Of a stretch of 64,000 bases of DNA, positions 16,313-26,024 are shown piece by piece; position 1 is the stretch's first letter, and every line of letters begins with the position of its first letter. This DNA comes from Pengzhenrongella sicca (GTDB lineage Bacteria; Actinomycetota; Actinomycetes; Actinomycetales; Cellulomonadaceae), in NCBI RefSeq assembly GCF_017569225.1, contig NZ_CP071868.1, forward strand, positions 496,001 to 560,000, given 5' to 3'. Below the pieces are notes generated by a model that worked only from the letters and a program-made list of their open reading frames with translations, searched no databases and was not told the DNA's origin. Both the position numbers and the translations under genes were made by a program.

Positions 16313-18118
16313 GTGCAGCACAGCGAAGCGACGACGACGCGCACGCCCACCCGGCCCGAGCGCGCGCTCCGGGCGCCTGGGCGCGCCGCCCGGGCGGTGG
16401 GTCGTCGCTTCGCGGACCTTCGCCTTCGCCGTGGCCGGGCTGGTGGCGGGGCGGCCGGCGAGGCTGGCGGTGCGGGGGCCCCGGCGCTGGGTGTCGAGGG
16501 AAGCGGCGCTGGCGGCGGGCGGACGGTCCCGGGCTGGGGGTGGTTCCTCAACCGCAAGCTGAGCGTCAAGCTCTTCACCGTCGTGCTCGTCCTGACGGCC
16601 TCCTTCGGTGCCGTCGGCGGCTACGGCGGCCTGATCCTGCTGCGCGCGAGCGCGCAGACGCAGGACCTCACCGAGCTCTCGAGCGAGGTGCTTGTCCCGA
16701 TGCAGACCGCCCGCTCGGGCCAGCTGCGCAGCGAGCTGCTGCTGCGCCAGCTCGCGATGGCGACCGACGAGCACGGCCGGGACCGCCTCGTGCAGGCGAT
16801 CGCCGGGAACGACCGAGTCGTCGCCTCGGCGATCTCGCGGGTCGACGCCTACCAGGATGACCCGAGCGCGGCGTGGACGAAGTTCCGAGCCGGCTGGGAC
16901 CAGTGGCTCAGCGTCCGCGACGCCGATCTCGTCCCGATCGCCCGGGGCGACGGACCCGCGGCGCTCGAGAAGGCGATCGCAGCGTCGCCATTCGCCGACG
17001 CCGACGCTCTCGGCCGCTCGATCACGCTCGCATCGACCGCCGTCGGAGAGCAGATCGACGCGGGCGCCCTGGCGGCCGCCACCGAGTCCCGCCGGACCGT
17101 GACCCTGCTGGTGGTCTTCTTCTCCGCGAGCGTGGTCCTGGCGGGTCTGCTGGCGTACGCCGTGATCCGGCAGACGACTCGCGCGGTGGCCAGCGTGCAG
17201 GTCTCGCTCGAGGCTCTTGCCGCGGGCGACCTGACGGTCGGTGCCCAGGTGCGCACGCGCGACGAGATCGGAGCGATGGCCCGCGCCCTCGCGACGGCGC
17301 AGGCGTCGCTTCGCGCCACCTTGACGGGCGTCGCCCACACGGCCCAGACCGTGGCGGCCGCGGCCGAAGAGCTGTCGGCGTCGAACACCCAGGTCGCCGT
17401 GGGCTCCGACGAGTCGAGCTCGCAGGCGCGCGTCGTGGCCGCCGCGGCGCAGGAGGTCTCCCGCAACGTGCAGACCGTGGCCGCCGCCGCCGAGCAGATG
17501 GGCGCCTCGATCCGCGAGATCGCCCACAACGCGAACGAGGCGGCCCGCGTGGCGGGCCGTGCGGTGACGGTCTCCACCGAGACCGCGGCGTCGGTCAGTG
17601 AGCTCGGCGCCAGCGCGGCCGAGATCGGCAAGGTTGTGACGGTCATCACCTCGATCGCGCAGCAGACCAACATGCTCGCGCTCAACGCGACGATCGAGGC
17701 CGCGCGCGCGGGGGAGGCGGGCAAGGGGTTCGCGGTCGTCGCCAGCGAGGTCAAGCAGCTCGCACGGGAGTCCGCGGAGGCGGCCCAGGACATCGCCCGG
17801 CGGATCGCGGCCAACCAGGCGCAGACGGCGTCGGCCGTCGCGGCGATCGGGGAGATCGCCGCCGTCATCGCGGAGATCAACGACTACCAGCTCACGATCG
17901 CGAGTGCGGTCGAGGAGCAGACGGCGACCACGAACGAGATGTCCCGATCGGTCGCGGACGCCGCCACCGGGTCCGGGGACATCGCGGCGCACATCTCGGG
18001 CGTGGCGCGCACGGCGGCCGACGCGAGCACGCTGCTGGTGCGGATGGGGGCGGCGGTCGACGAGGTGACGCAGATGTCCGGCGACCTGCGCGAACGGGTC
18101 GCGATCTTCACCTACTGA
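16313..18118 (+). CDS. Methyl-accepting chemotaxis protein 2, with long N-terminal extension
   Basis: A 601-residue chemoreceptor. From GTG at 16313 (GGAG 6 bases upstream) the first 80 or so residues are Arg/Gly/Ala-rich and not part of a known domain. Membrane helices follow at about 86-108 and 263-284, with a helical sensor domain between them (contains [20 protein letters not shown]), then HAMP and a signalling domain with [21 protein letters not shown]. It ends in AIFTY. The extension might be cytoplasmic or might mean that translation starts further downstream. This is the most divergent signalling domain of the five MCPs. Confidence 0.88.
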   Translation: MQHSEATTTRTPTRPERALRAPGRAARAVGRRFADLRLRRGRAGGGAAGEAGGAGAPALGVEGSGAGGGRTVPGWGWFLNRKLSVKLFTVVLVLTASFGAVGGYGGLILLRASAQTQDLTELSSEVLVPMQTARSGQLRSELLLRQLAMATDEHGRDRLVQAIAGNDRVVASAISRVDAYQDDPSAAWTKFRAGWDQWLSVRDADLVPIARGDGPAALEKAIAASPFADADALGRSITLASTAVGEQIDAGALAAATESRRTVTLLVVFFSASVVLAGLLAYAVIRQTTRAVASVQVSLEALAAGDLTVGAQVRTRDEIGAMARALATAQASLRATLTGVAHTAQTVAAAAEELSASNTQVAVGSDESSSQARVVAAAAQEVSRNVQTVAAAAEQMGASIREIAHNANEAARVAGRAVTVSTETAASVSELGASAAEIGKVVTVITSIAQQTNMLALNATIEAARAGEAGKGFAVVASEVKQLARESAEAAQDIARRIAANQAQTASAVAAIGEIAAVIAEINDYQLTIASAVEEQTATTNEMSRSVADAATGSGDIAAHISGVARTAADASTLLVRMGAAVDEVTQMSGDLRERVAIFTY

Positions 18119-18295
18119 CGGCGCGAGAGGCCGCGCCGCGCGCCGGGCCTATGTCGCGGTTTCGAATACCTAGCGCTCCGGGCGTACCAGGGCCGAACGG
18201 GTGAACTTAGGTATCACCTATCCGGACCCATGGAACTCGGTCGGGTGTGGACGATCAGGGACTCGTTAGCGTCGCCACTGCCCTAGGAGCCTCCC

Positions 18296-19921
18296 GTGAG
18301 CCAGCCCACAGCGCCCCCTTCATCTCCGTCGCTCGCGCGGTCCTCGCGCGGTTCGGTACGGGTCAAGATCCTCGCGCTCGTCGGGATCTTCGCCGTGATG
18401 TCGAGCGGGCTCGGGATCTTCGCAGCCGTCAAGATGACCTCGATCGCCGATGCCGCGAAGGACGGCCAGACCCAGGAAGGCGTCGGCATCTCTCTCGCCG
18501 CGATGAAGTCCGCCCTCGGCGACGTGCGCATGCTCGGCATGCAGGTCGCCGCGGTGCAACCCGCGGACAAGCAGGTGCGGTTCGACAAGCTCCAGGTGGC
18601 GCTCGCCGCGATGGAGACGGCAATGGCGAGCTACGCCGACACGTACGAGGCCGCCAACGGCGCCCTGCCCGCGAACCTCGAGGTGTTCTCCGCCTCCTGG
18701 GTCAGCTACCGGGCGATCCTGGACGGTGAGCTCATGCCGGCCGCGATGGCCAACGAGCGCGAGGAGTTCGCCACGATCCTCACGGGCGACGCGAGCGGGA
18801 TCATCACCGAGATGCTCGCCAACGTCACGGAGATCGAGGACGAGATCGCCACCGAGATCGAGACGATCGCTGGGTTCGCCGCGAGCGAGGCCCGCAGTGC
18901 GATCATCGCGACCGTGGTCATCCTGGTCGGCGTCATCCTCGCGGGGATCGTGCTCGGGACGCTGATCGCGAACGGCATGCTGCGGTCGGTGCTGGCGGTG
19001 AAGCGGAGTGTGGATGCGATGGCGACGGGTGATCTGACGGTGCGGCCGGATGTGCGGTCGGGGGATGAGATCGGGCAGATGGCGGCGGCGTTGGTCGTGG
19101 CGCAGGACTCTCTTCGTTCGGTGATTGCCGGCGTGGTTGAGACGGCGCAGACGGTGGCGGCGGCAGCGGAGGAGCTGTCGGCGGCGAACACGCAGGTGGC
19201 GGCGGGCTCGGAGGAGACGAGCGTGCAGGCCGGGGTCGTCGCGGCGGCGGCGGAGCAGGTCTCGCGCAACGTGCAGACCGTGGCGGCGGGTGCGGAGCAG
19301 ATGGGCGCGTCGATCCGGGAGATCGCGCAGAACGCGAACGAGGCCGCGAAGGTCGCAGCCCAGGCGACGGGGGTCGCCCTGACGACGAACGAGACGGTCA
19401 CCCGGCTCGGCGTGTCGACCGTGGAGATCGGGAACGTGGTGAAGGTGATCACGCAGATCGCGGCGCAGACGAACCTGCTGGCGCTGAACGCGACGATCGA
19501 GGCGGCGCGTGCGGGCGAGGCGGGCAAGGGCTTCGCGGTGGTCGCGAGCGAGGTCAAGGACCTGGCGCAGGAGACCGCGCGGGCCACGGAGGAGATCACC
19601 CGGCGGGTCGACGCGATCCAGGTGGACACCTCGGGTGCGGTCGTCTCGATCGGGGAGATCTCGGCGATCATCGCGTCGATCAACGACTACCAGCTGACGA
19701 TCGCGTCGGCGGTCGAGGAGCAGACGGCGACGACGAACGAGATGTCGCGGTCGGTGACGGAGGCCGCGACGGGGTCGGGGGAGATCGCGGTGAACATCAC
19801 CGGGGTGGCCACGGGTGCGGCGTCGTCGAGCCAGGTGCTGGTGCAGATGGGGTCCTCGGTCGACGAGCTCGCCCGGATGTCCGCCGACCTGCGCGAACGC
19901 GTCGCCGCCTTCACCTACTGA
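18296..19921 (+). CDS. Methyl-accepting chemotaxis protein 3
   Basis: A 541-residue chemoreceptor starting at GTG 18296, six bases after AGGAG. Membrane helices at about 24-44 and 204-223 bracket a helical sensor domain with [20 protein letters not shown], a segment shared in kind with copy 5. HAMP and signalling domains occupy the rest, and from 18983 the DNA is almost identical to copies 4 and 5 for 939 bases up to the stop. A hairpin follows the gene. No sigma28-type motif was found upstream, unlike copies 4 and 5; a GCCGAAC at 18192 lacks a matching upstream element. Confidence 0.93.
   Translation: MSQPTAPPSSPSLARSSRGSVRVKILALVGIFAVMSSGLGIFAAVKMTSIADAAKDGQTQEGVGISLAAMKSALGDVRMLGMQVAAVQPADKQVRFDKLQVALAAMETAMASYADTYEAANGALPANLEVFSASWVSYRAILDGELMPAAMANEREEFATILTGDASGIITEMLANVTEIEDEIATEIETIAGFAASEARSAIIATVVILVGVILAGIVLGTLIANGMLRSVLAVKRSVDAMATGDLTVRPDVRSGDEIGQMAAALVVAQDSLRSVIAGVVETAQTVAAAAEELSAANTQVAAGSEETSVQAGVVAAAAEQVSRNVQTVAAGAEQMGASIREIAQNANEAAKVAAQATGVALTTNETVTRLGVSTVEIGNVVKVITQIAAQTNLLALNATIEAARAGEAGKGFAVVASEVKDLAQETARATEEITRRVDAIQVDTSGAVVSIGEISAIIASINDYQLTIASAVEEQTATTNEMSRSVTEAATGSGEIAVNITGVATGAASSSQVLVQMGSSVDELARMSADLRERVAAFTY
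18983..19921 (+). repeat. MCP signalling module, copy A (939 bp)
   Basis: This segment runs from the HAMP start to the stop of MCP 3. It is nearly identical to 20743-21681 and 22536-23474, all exactly 939 bases. Similarity stops abruptly at the TGA and at the end of the second membrane helix. At protein level copy A differs from the other two at only a handful of residues. Confidence 0.9.
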
Positions 19922-19940
19922 CCTCCAGGTCGAGTCGTCT

Positions 19941-19978
19941 CGGAGACGGTCTGTGAGCACGATCACAGTCCGTCTCCG
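19941..19978 (+). terminator. Stem-loop after MCP 3
   Basis: CGGAGACGG (19941-19949) pairs with CCGTCTCCG (19970-19978), and inside it CTGTG pairs with CACAG around an 8-base loop. No T run follows. It lies 19 bases after the stop codon and just before the promoter of MCP 4. Confidence 0.6.
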
Positions 19979-19993
19979 GCGTTGTGGTACCCG

Positions 19994-20019
19994 TCACACG
20001 ACCCGGCGACCGGCCGATA
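19994..20019 (+). promoter_or_regulatory. Sigma28-like promoter of MCP 4
   Basis: TCAC (19994-19997), 15 bases, then GCCGATA (20013-20019), followed by G. This matches the FliA/WhiG class. The likely transcription start near 20027 excludes in-frame start codons upstream of it and supports ATG at 20056. Confidence 0.75.
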
Positions 20020-20055
20020 GGGGTGATGTCCGACCACTCGACGAGAAAGATCGCC

Positions 20056-21681
20056 ATGAGCCAGCAGACCCCGGCACGGCCCGATCGAACGACCCGCGGC
20101 TCCCGCGCCTCTGTCCGCGGCAAGATTCTCGGGCTGGTAGCGATCTTCGCGGTGTTCGCGACGGCCGTCGGCGCGTTCGCGGCGGTCCAGATCTCCACGA
20201 TCAAGACGGACGCGGCCGAGCTGGCTGACACGCAGGCCACTGTGGGGACGTCGCTGACGACGCTCAAGGACGCGCTCTGGACGGTCCGCATGTACATCCC
20301 GCTCGTCGCCGCGTACGAGGGCGAGGGCAAGCAGGAGCAGTTCGACAAGCTCCAGGCCGCCTACGCCGCGATGGAGGAGGCCTCGGCGGGCTTTGCCGCG
20401 ACGTTCGAGGAGGCGAACGGCGCCGTCCCGGCGAACTGGGACGACTTCACCACCTCGTGGGCCAACTACCGCGACGTCGTCGACGGCGACCTCATGGACG
20501 CCGCGATGGCGGACGACCGCGAGACCTTCGCGCAGGTGCGCGCCGGCGGCGCCGCGGACCTCGGCGCCACGATGATCGGCGACCTCACCGAGGTCGACGC
20601 CCAGGTCTCCGCGTCGATGGCCGAGATCGCGGACCGCGTCGAGCGGGACGCGACGACCGCGATCAGCACGACCATCGCGCTGCTCGCCGTCGCCCTGCTC
20701 ATCACAGCCGTCGTCGGGGTCCTCCTGGCGAACGCGATCCGGCGGTCGGTGCTGGCGGTGAAGCGGAGTGTGGATGCGATGGCGAGGGGTGATCTGACGG
20801 TGCGGCCGGATGTGCGGTCGGGGGATGAGATCGGGCAGATGGCGGCGGCGTTGGTCGTGGCGCAGGACTCGTTGCGCGCGGTGATCTCGGGTGTGGTGGA
20901 GACCGCGCAGACGGTGGCGGCGGCTGCGGAGGAGCTGTCGGCGGCGAACACGCAGGTGGCTGCGGGTTCAGAGGAGACGAGCGTGCAGGCCGGTGTGGTG
21001 GCGGCGGCGGCGGAGCAGGTCTCGCGCAACGTGCAGACGGTGGCGGCGGGTGCGGAGCAGATGGGCGCGTCGATCCGGGAGATCGCGCAGAACGCGAACG
21101 AGGCCGCGAAGGTCGCGGCGCAGGCGACGGGGGTCGCGCTGACGACGAACGAGACGGTGACCCGGCTCGGTGTGTCGACCGTGGAGATCGGGAACGTGGT
21201 GAAGGTGATCACGCAGATCGCGGCGCAGACGAACCTGCTGGCGCTGAACGCGACGATCGAGGCGGCGCGTGCGGGCGAGGCGGGCAAGGGGTTCGCGGTG
21301 GTGGCGAGCGAGGTCAAGGACCTGGCGCAGGAGACCGCGCGGGCCACGGAGGAGATCACCCGGCGGGTGGACGCGATCCAGGTCGACACCCACGGTGCCG
21401 TCGTCTCGATCGGGGAGATCTCGGCGATCATCGCGTCGATCAACGACTACCAGCTGACGATCGCGTCGGCGGTGGAGGAGCAGACGGCGACGACGAACGA
21501 GATGTCGCGGTCGGTGACGGAGGCGGCGACGGGGTCGGGGGAGATCGCGGCGAACATCACCGGGGTGGCCACGGGTGCGGCGTCCTCGAGCCAGGTGCTG
21601 GTGCAGATGGGGTCCTCGGTCGACGAGCTCGCCCGGATGTCCGCCGACCTGCGCGAACGCGTCGCCGCCTTCACCTACTGA
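20056..21681 (+). CDS. Methyl-accepting chemotaxis protein 4
   Basis: A 541-residue chemoreceptor. The frame is open from 19984, but the sigma28-type promoter at 19994-20019 makes the ATG at 20056 the reasonable start. Membrane helices lie at about 27-47 and 205-225. The sensor domain differs from the neighbours (it contains [20 protein letters not shown]), so its ligand should differ. HAMP plus signalling module is copy B of the 939-bp block and is all but identical in protein to copy 5, differing at the HAMP residue MARGD against MATGD. It ends in AAFTY. Confidence 0.93.
   Translation: MSQQTPARPDRTTRGSRASVRGKILGLVAIFAVFATAVGAFAAVQISTIKTDAAELADTQATVGTSLTTLKDALWTVRMYIPLVAAYEGEGKQEQFDKLQAAYAAMEEASAGFAATFEEANGAVPANWDDFTTSWANYRDVVDGDLMDAAMADDRETFAQVRAGGAADLGATMIGDLTEVDAQVSASMAEIADRVERDATTAISTTIALLAVALLITAVVGVLLANAIRRSVLAVKRSVDAMARGDLTVRPDVRSGDEIGQMAAALVVAQDSLRAVISGVVETAQTVAAAAEELSAANTQVAAGSEETSVQAGVVAAAAEQVSRNVQTVAAGAEQMGASIREIAQNANEAAKVAAQATGVALTTNETVTRLGVSTVEIGNVVKVITQIAAQTNLLALNATIEAARAGEAGKGFAVVASEVKDLAQETARATEEITRRVDAIQVDTHGAVVSIGEISAIIASINDYQLTIASAVEEQTATTNEMSRSVTEAATGSGEIAANITGVATGAASSSQVLVQMGSSVDELARMSADLRERVAAFTY
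20743..21681 (+). repeat. MCP signalling module, copy B (939 bp)
   Basis: This copy encodes almost the same protein as copy C at 22536-23474; the one residue change noticed is Arg for Thr in the HAMP domain. Codon choice is shared too, with unusual runs of GTG, GCG and GGG codons compared with the GTC/GCC preference of neighbouring genes. Confidence 0.9.
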
Positions 21682-21779
21682 CGAGCTCCGGTCGACTTCC
21701 CCGCAGGTACCCCGGCCTGACTTGTCAGCATATTCAAAGGTGAAACACAGCAGATTGCCAGGCTGGGGTGCTAGGTCGG

Positions 21780-21805
21780 TCATCTTTCCGCGTCGTCGGC
21801 CGATA
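21780..21805 (+). promoter_or_regulatory. Sigma28-like promoter of MCP 5
   Basis: TCAT (21780-21783), 15 bases, then GCCGATA (21799-21805) followed by GG. The -10 element is 43 bases before the GTG start of MCP 5. Confidence 0.75.
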
Positions 21806-21848
21806 GGGGAGGCAAGAAGCGCTGACCTGATATTGAGGAGATGGCACC

Positions 21849-23474
21849 GTGAGCCGCACCGGATCGCCGCAGGAAGTGGCGCCTCGCGCCAACGGTTCCG
21901 CCCGGATGTCCGTGCGCGTGAAGATCTTCGCGCTCGTCGCAGTCTTCGCGGTGCTCGCCTCGGGGCTGGGCGGGTTCGCGGCGATCAAGATGAGTGCGAT
22001 CGCGGCGGGGACAGAGGCGGCTCAGGCGCAGGCGCTGGTCGGCACCGGGCTCGCGGAGCTCAAGTCCGCAGTGGTGGACATCCGCATCGGAATGTTGCTG
22101 ATCAACACGGCCGAGCCCGCTGACAAGCAGGCCGCGTTCGAGAACCTGCAGGCCGCCTACGCGACGATGGACACCGTCAAGGCGTCGTACGCCGACACGT
22201 ACGAGGCGGCCAACGGCGAGCTCCCGGCGAATCTCGAGAAGTTCACGACCTCACTCGGCGAGTACCGGACGATCGTCGACGAGGAGCTGGTCCCCGCGGC
22301 GATGGTCAACGACCACGAGACCTTCGCGGCGGTCCTTGGCGACGCGACCGCGATCGTCACCGGGATGCTCGGGGACATCGCCGACATCGAGCAGGAGATC
22401 GCCGCCGAGATGGTCGATCTCGCCGATTCCGCGGCGGCGGACGCACGGATGGCGATCATCGCGACTGTCGGCATCCTCGCCGTCGTCGTCGCCGTCGGAA
22501 TTGCCGTGGGCGCAGTGATCGCGAACGGCATGCTGCGGTCGGTGCTGGCGGTGAAGCGGAGTGTGGACGCGATGGCGACGGGTGATCTGACGGTGCGGCC
22601 GGATGTGCGGTCGGGGGATGAGATCGGGCAGATGGCGGCGGCGTTGGTCGTGGCGCAGGACTCGTTGCGCGCGGTGATCTCGGGTGTGGTGGAGACCGCG
22701 CAGACGGTGGCGGCGGCTGCGGAGGAGCTGTCGGCGGCGAACACGCAGGTGGCTGCGGGTTCAGAGGAGACGAGCGTGCAGGCCGGTGTGGTGGCGGCGG
22801 CGGCGGAGCAGGTCTCGCGCAACGTGCAGACGGTTGCGGCGGGTGCGGAGCAGATGGGCGCGTCGATCCGGGAGATCGCGCAGAACGCGAACGAGGCCGC
22901 GAAGGTCGCGGCGCAGGCGACGGGGGTCGCGCTGACGACGAACGAGACGGTGACCCGGCTCGGTGTGTCGACCGTGGAGATCGGGAACGTGGTGAAGGTG
23001 ATCACGCAGATCGCGGCGCAGACGAACCTGCTGGCGCTGAACGCGACGATCGAGGCGGCGCGTGCGGGCGAGGCGGGCAAGGGGTTCGCGGTGGTGGCGA
23101 GCGAGGTCAAGGACCTGGCGCAGGAGACCGCGCGGGCCACGGAAGAGATCACCCGGCGGGTGGACGCGATCCAGGTCGACACCCACGGTGCCGTCGTCTC
23201 GATCGGGGAGATCTCGGCGATCATCGCGTCGATCAACGACTACCAGCTGACGATCGCGTCGGCGGTGGAGGAGCAGACGGCGACGACGAACGAGATGTCG
23301 CGGTCGGTGACGGAGGCGGCGACGGGGTCGGGGGAGATCGCGGCGAACATCACCGGGGTGGCCACGGGTGCGGCGTCCTCGAGCCAGGTGCTGGTGCAGA
23401 TGGGGTCCTCGGTCGACGAGCTCGCCCGGATGTCCGCCGACCTGCGCGAACGCGTCGCCGCCTTCACCTACTGA
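21849..23474 (+). CDS. Methyl-accepting chemotaxis protein 5
   Basis: A 541-residue chemoreceptor. GTG at 21849 follows GAGGAG by 8 bases, downstream of a sigma28-type promoter. Membrane helices lie at about 24-44 and 203-223. The sensor domain shares the [20 protein letters not shown] segment with MCP 3 but is otherwise diverged. From 22536 it carries copy C of the shared signalling module, and the shared stretch with MCP 3 begins slightly earlier, at the end of membrane helix 2. It ends in AAFTY without a CheR-binding pentapeptide. Confidence 0.93.
   Translation: MSRTGSPQEVAPRANGSARMSVRVKIFALVAVFAVLASGLGGFAAIKMSAIAAGTEAAQAQALVGTGLAELKSAVVDIRIGMLLINTAEPADKQAAFENLQAAYATMDTVKASYADTYEAANGELPANLEKFTTSLGEYRTIVDEELVPAAMVNDHETFAAVLGDATAIVTGMLGDIADIEQEIAAEMVDLADSAAADARMAIIATVGILAVVVAVGIAVGAVIANGMLRSVLAVKRSVDAMATGDLTVRPDVRSGDEIGQMAAALVVAQDSLRAVISGVVETAQTVAAAAEELSAANTQVAAGSEETSVQAGVVAAAAEQVSRNVQTVAAGAEQMGASIREIAQNANEAAKVAAQATGVALTTNETVTRLGVSTVEIGNVVKVITQIAAQTNLLALNATIEAARAGEAGKGFAVVASEVKDLAQETARATEEITRRVDAIQVDTHGAVVSIGEISAIIASINDYQLTIASAVEEQTATTNEMSRSVTEAATGSGEIAANITGVATGAASSSQVLVQMGSSVDELARMSADLRERVAAFTY
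22536..23474 (+). repeat. MCP signalling module, copy C (939 bp)
   Basis: Third copy of the block, with the same boundaries as at 18983 and 20743. The DNA after each stop codon is unrelated between the three genes, which shows that only the signalling module is homogenised. Confidence 0.9.
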
Positions 23475-23558
23475 CGCCCCACCCCGACCACCGCCCGCAG
23501 CGCCTCGGCGAGTCGTCGCGCGGCGCTGAGGGCGGGTGGACTCGTGGGGTGGCGACGC

Positions 23559-23584
23559 TCAGATTAAGGGCCGTCCGGCCGATG
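23559..23584 (+). promoter_or_regulatory. Sigma28-like promoter of cheB operon
   Basis: TCAG (23559-23562), 15 bases, then GCCGATG (23578-23584). It is 48 bases before the cheB GTG and so probably drives cheB-cheR-cheY-cheX-cheY and the last gene of the block. Confidence 0.65.
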
Positions 23585-23632
23585 AGGAACCTGGATCCGG
23601 GAGACCACCTGGCGCCACGAAATGGAGGTCAC

Positions 23633-24826
23633 GTGTCCCGAATCCGGGTGCTCGTCGTCGACGACTCCGTCGTCGTTCGTCGCCTCGTCGCTGACGCACT
23701 TGCGGGCGACCCGCAGATCGACGTCGTCGCGACGGCCGCGAACGGTCAGATCGGCCTCTCGAAGGTCGAGCAGCTCCAGCCCGACCTTGTGACGATGGAC
23801 ATCGAGATGCCCGTCATGAACGGCATCGAGGCGGTCCGCGCGCTGCGCAAGCGGGGCGACAGGCTTCCGATCATCATGTTCTCGACGTTGACGGAGCGCG
23901 GCGCCTCGGCGACCTTCGACGCGCTCGCCGCGGGCGCGACGGACTACGTGACGAAGCCGGCGAACGTGGGCAGCGTCACCGAGGCGCTGAAGAACGTCGC
24001 CGACCAGCTCATCCCCCGGATCAAGGCGCTCGTCCCGCACCCCGGCCTGGGGCCGACGCCGACGACGCGGCCCTTCGGCGCGGCCCGGCTCGGCGCGCAG
24101 GCGACCGCCACCGACCGCGCCACGGCCTTCACCGCCGACCGGCAGGCCGCGCCGCGCGGGGCCGCCGCCGCGACGTCGTCGGCCACGGTCCGCCTCGCAA
24201 CGCGACCGGACGGGCCGGCCCGCCCGGTGCGCGTCGTGATCCTCGGCTCGTCGACCGGCGGACCGGAGGCGCTGTCGCGGGTTTTCAGCGCGATCACGAC
24301 CCCGCTGCCGGTGCCGCTCGTGCTCGTGCAGCACATGCCGCCGCTGTTCACCAAGCAGCTCGCGAACCGGCTGGACCGGCTCGGCGCGAGCACCGTCATC
24401 GAGTCGGCCGGCGACGAGGAGCTGCTCCCCGGGCACGTCTACATCGCGCCCGGCGACGCCCACCTCGAGCTGCGGGCCTCGGCTCGCGGTGCGCGCACGC
24501 TCCTGTCCAACGGGCCGGCGGTCAACTTCTGCCGCCCGGCCGTCGACGTCCTGTTCAGATCCGCGGTCAGCGTCTATGGCGGCGGGATCCTCGCGGTCGT
24601 GCTGACCGGCATGGGCGCCGACGGCCGCACCGGGGCCGAGGCCGTCGTCGGCGCCGGGGGCACCGTGATGGTCCAGGACGAGGCCTCGAGCGTCGTGTGG
24701 GGCATGCCCGGGGCCGTCGCGATGGCCGGCTTCGCCCACCGCGTCCTCCCGCTCGATCAGATCGGCGCAACCATCGTGGGCGCCGTCCAACCCGCCACCC
24801 TCGCCACCCTAGGAGGAGCCCGGTGA
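23633..24826 (+). CDS. cheB: Chemotaxis methylesterase/deamidase CheB
   Basis: CheB removes methyl groups from MCP glutamates when phosphorylated by CheA, giving adaptation. The 397-residue protein has an N-terminal receiver (about 1-125) with Asp10, Asp11 and the phosphoacceptor Asp56 in MDIEMPVMNG, an Ala/Thr-rich linker, and the methylesterase domain with Ser in LGSSTGGPEAL, His in VQHMPPLFT and Asp in TGMGADG. GTG at 23633 follows GGAGG by 5 bases; a longer frame starts before the promoter. It overlaps cheR by 4 bases. Confidence 0.96.
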   Translation: MSRIRVLVVDDSVVVRRLVADALAGDPQIDVVATAANGQIGLSKVEQLQPDLVTMDIEMPVMNGIEAVRALRKRGDRLPIIMFSTLTERGASATFDALAAGATDYVTKPANVGSVTEALKNVADQLIPRIKALVPHPGLGPTPTTRPFGAARLGAQATATDRATAFTADRQAAPRGAAAATSSATVRLATRPDGPARPVRVVILGSSTGGPEALSRVFSAITTPLPVPLVLVQHMPPLFTKQLANRLDRLGASTVIESAGDEELLPGHVYIAPGDAHLELRASARGARTLLSNGPAVNFCRPAVDVLFRSAVSVYGGGILAVVLTGMGADGRTGAEAVVGAGGTVMVQDEASSVVWGMPGAVAMAGFAHRVLPLDQIGATIVGAVQPATLATLGGAR

Positions 24827-25644
24827 CTCTCGCCGCAGAAACGTTCACCTACGTCGCCGACCTCGTGCGTCAACGCAGCGCGATCCAGCTCGCCCCCGGC
24901 AAGGAGTACCTGGTGGAGAGCCGGCTGCTGCCGATAGCCCGCCAGGCGGGACTCACGTCCGTCGACGAGTACGTCCGGGGGCTGCGCAGGGTCCCTCGCC
25001 CGGCCGAGCACGAGCGGGTCGTCGAGGCCCTGACCACGAACGAGACCTCGTGGTTCCGCGACGTCGCCCCGTTCCAGTCGCTCACCGGGCACATCGTCCC
25101 CGAGCTGCTCGCGAGCCGGGTCGCCCCGACGCTCCGGGTCTGGTCGGCTGCGTGCTCGACCGGGCAGGAGGCCTACAGCATCCTGATGGCCGTGCTCGAG
25201 AGCGCGCCGACGGTCCGGCTGCAGATCACCGCGACGGACCTCTCGGAGGAGGTGCTGACCCGCGGCCGGGCCGGCCGGTACAGCCAGCTCGAGGTCAACC
25301 GCGGGCTGCCCGCCAAGCACCTCGTCCAGCACTTCACCCGCGTGGGCACGGAGTGGGAGGTGAGCCAGCGGCTGCGCGCGATGGTCACGTTCTCCAAGCA
25401 CAACCTGCTGCACACCCCTCCCGCCGGCGGCCCGTTCGACGTGGTGTTCCTGCGCAACGTGCTCATCTACTTCGACCTCGCGACCAAGCGCGAGGTGCTC
25501 CGCAAGGCGCAGTCCGTGCTCAAGCCGGGCGGCTACCTGCTGCTCGGCGGCGCGGAGACCACCATCGGCATCGATGACTCCTGGGAGCGCGTGGCAGTGG
25601 GCCGCAGCTCCATCTACCGACGAAGCGAACGGAGGGCAGCATGA
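24823..25644 (+). CDS. cheR: Chemotaxis methyltransferase CheR
   Basis: CheR methylates glutamates of MCP signalling domains with S-adenosylmethionine. The 273-residue protein has the N-terminal helical domain (SRLLPIARQAGLTSVDEYV) and a Rossmann domain with TTNETSWFRD, WSAACSTGQEAYSI and NVLIYFD, which bind cofactor and receptor. The MCPs encoded nearby have no C-terminal pentapeptide, so the tether-independent mode is implied. GTG at 24823 lies in the cheB stop, with AGGAGGAG just upstream. The stop overlaps cheY. Confidence 0.96.
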   Translation: MTLAAETFTYVADLVRQRSAIQLAPGKEYLVESRLLPIARQAGLTSVDEYVRGLRRVPRPAEHERVVEALTTNETSWFRDVAPFQSLTGHIVPELLASRVAPTLRVWSAACSTGQEAYSILMAVLESAPTVRLQITATDLSEEVLTRGRAGRYSQLEVNRGLPAKHLVQHFTRVGTEWEVSQRLRAMVTFSKHNLLHTPPAGGPFDVVFLRNVLIYFDLATKREVLRKAQSVLKPGGYLLLGGAETTIGIDDSWERVAVGRSSIYRRSERRAA

Positions 25645-26024
25645 AGGCGCTCGTGATCGATGACTCCCGAGTCATGCGGCGGATCATCGCCGGGACGCTC
25701 CGCACCATCGGCTACACGACCTCGGAGGCCGGCGACGGCCGCGAGGCCCTAGACATCCTCGAGTCGGGCGAGACCTTCGACCTCGCGTGCATCGACTGGA
25801 ACATGCCCGTCATGGACGGGCTCGAGTTCGTGCTCGCCGTGCGGGAGAAGAAGGAGTGGCGCGGCCTCACCCTCATGATGGTGACGACCGAGAGCGAGCA
25901 CGGCCAGATCGTGCGCGCGCTCGCCGCCGGCGCGCACGAGTACCTCATCAAGCCCTTCACACCTGACGCGATCCGGGACAAGCTCGACCTTCTCGGCCTG
26001 CTCCCTATCGAGGAGTCCGTATGA
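25641..26024 (+). CDS. cheY: Chemotaxis response regulator CheY, first copy
   Basis: A stand-alone receiver of 127 residues. All active-site positions are present: Asp7 and Asp8, phosphoacceptor Asp52 in IDWNMPVMDG, Thr82-Thr83 and Lys104 in LIKPF. It would take phosphate from CheA His47 and bind the motor switch, or act as a phosphate sink. The gene overlaps cheR by 4 bases upstream and cheX by 4 bases downstream. Which of the two cheY genes addresses the motor cannot be told from sequence. Confidence 0.93.
   Translation: MKALVIDDSRVMRRIIAGTLRTIGYTTSEAGDGREALDILESGETFDLACIDWNMPVMDGLEFVLAVREKKEWRGLTLMMVTTESEHGQIVRALAAGAHEYLIKPFTPDAIRDKLDLLGLLPIEESV

Noticed and set aside
18192-18198. GCCGAAC as a sigma28-type -10 for MCP 3
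   Set aside because: The bases 15 upstream are GCGC and do not match the TCAN element found in the other four promoters.
18166-18214. ATACCTA and TAGGTAT inverted repeat upstream of MCP 3
   Set aside because: Seven-base arms 35 bases apart are weak evidence, and no promoter could be aligned to them.
19984-20055. Upstream start for MCP 4 at 19984
   Set aside because: The sigma28-type promoter at 19994-20019 lies inside this extension, so the start would be upstream of the transcript.
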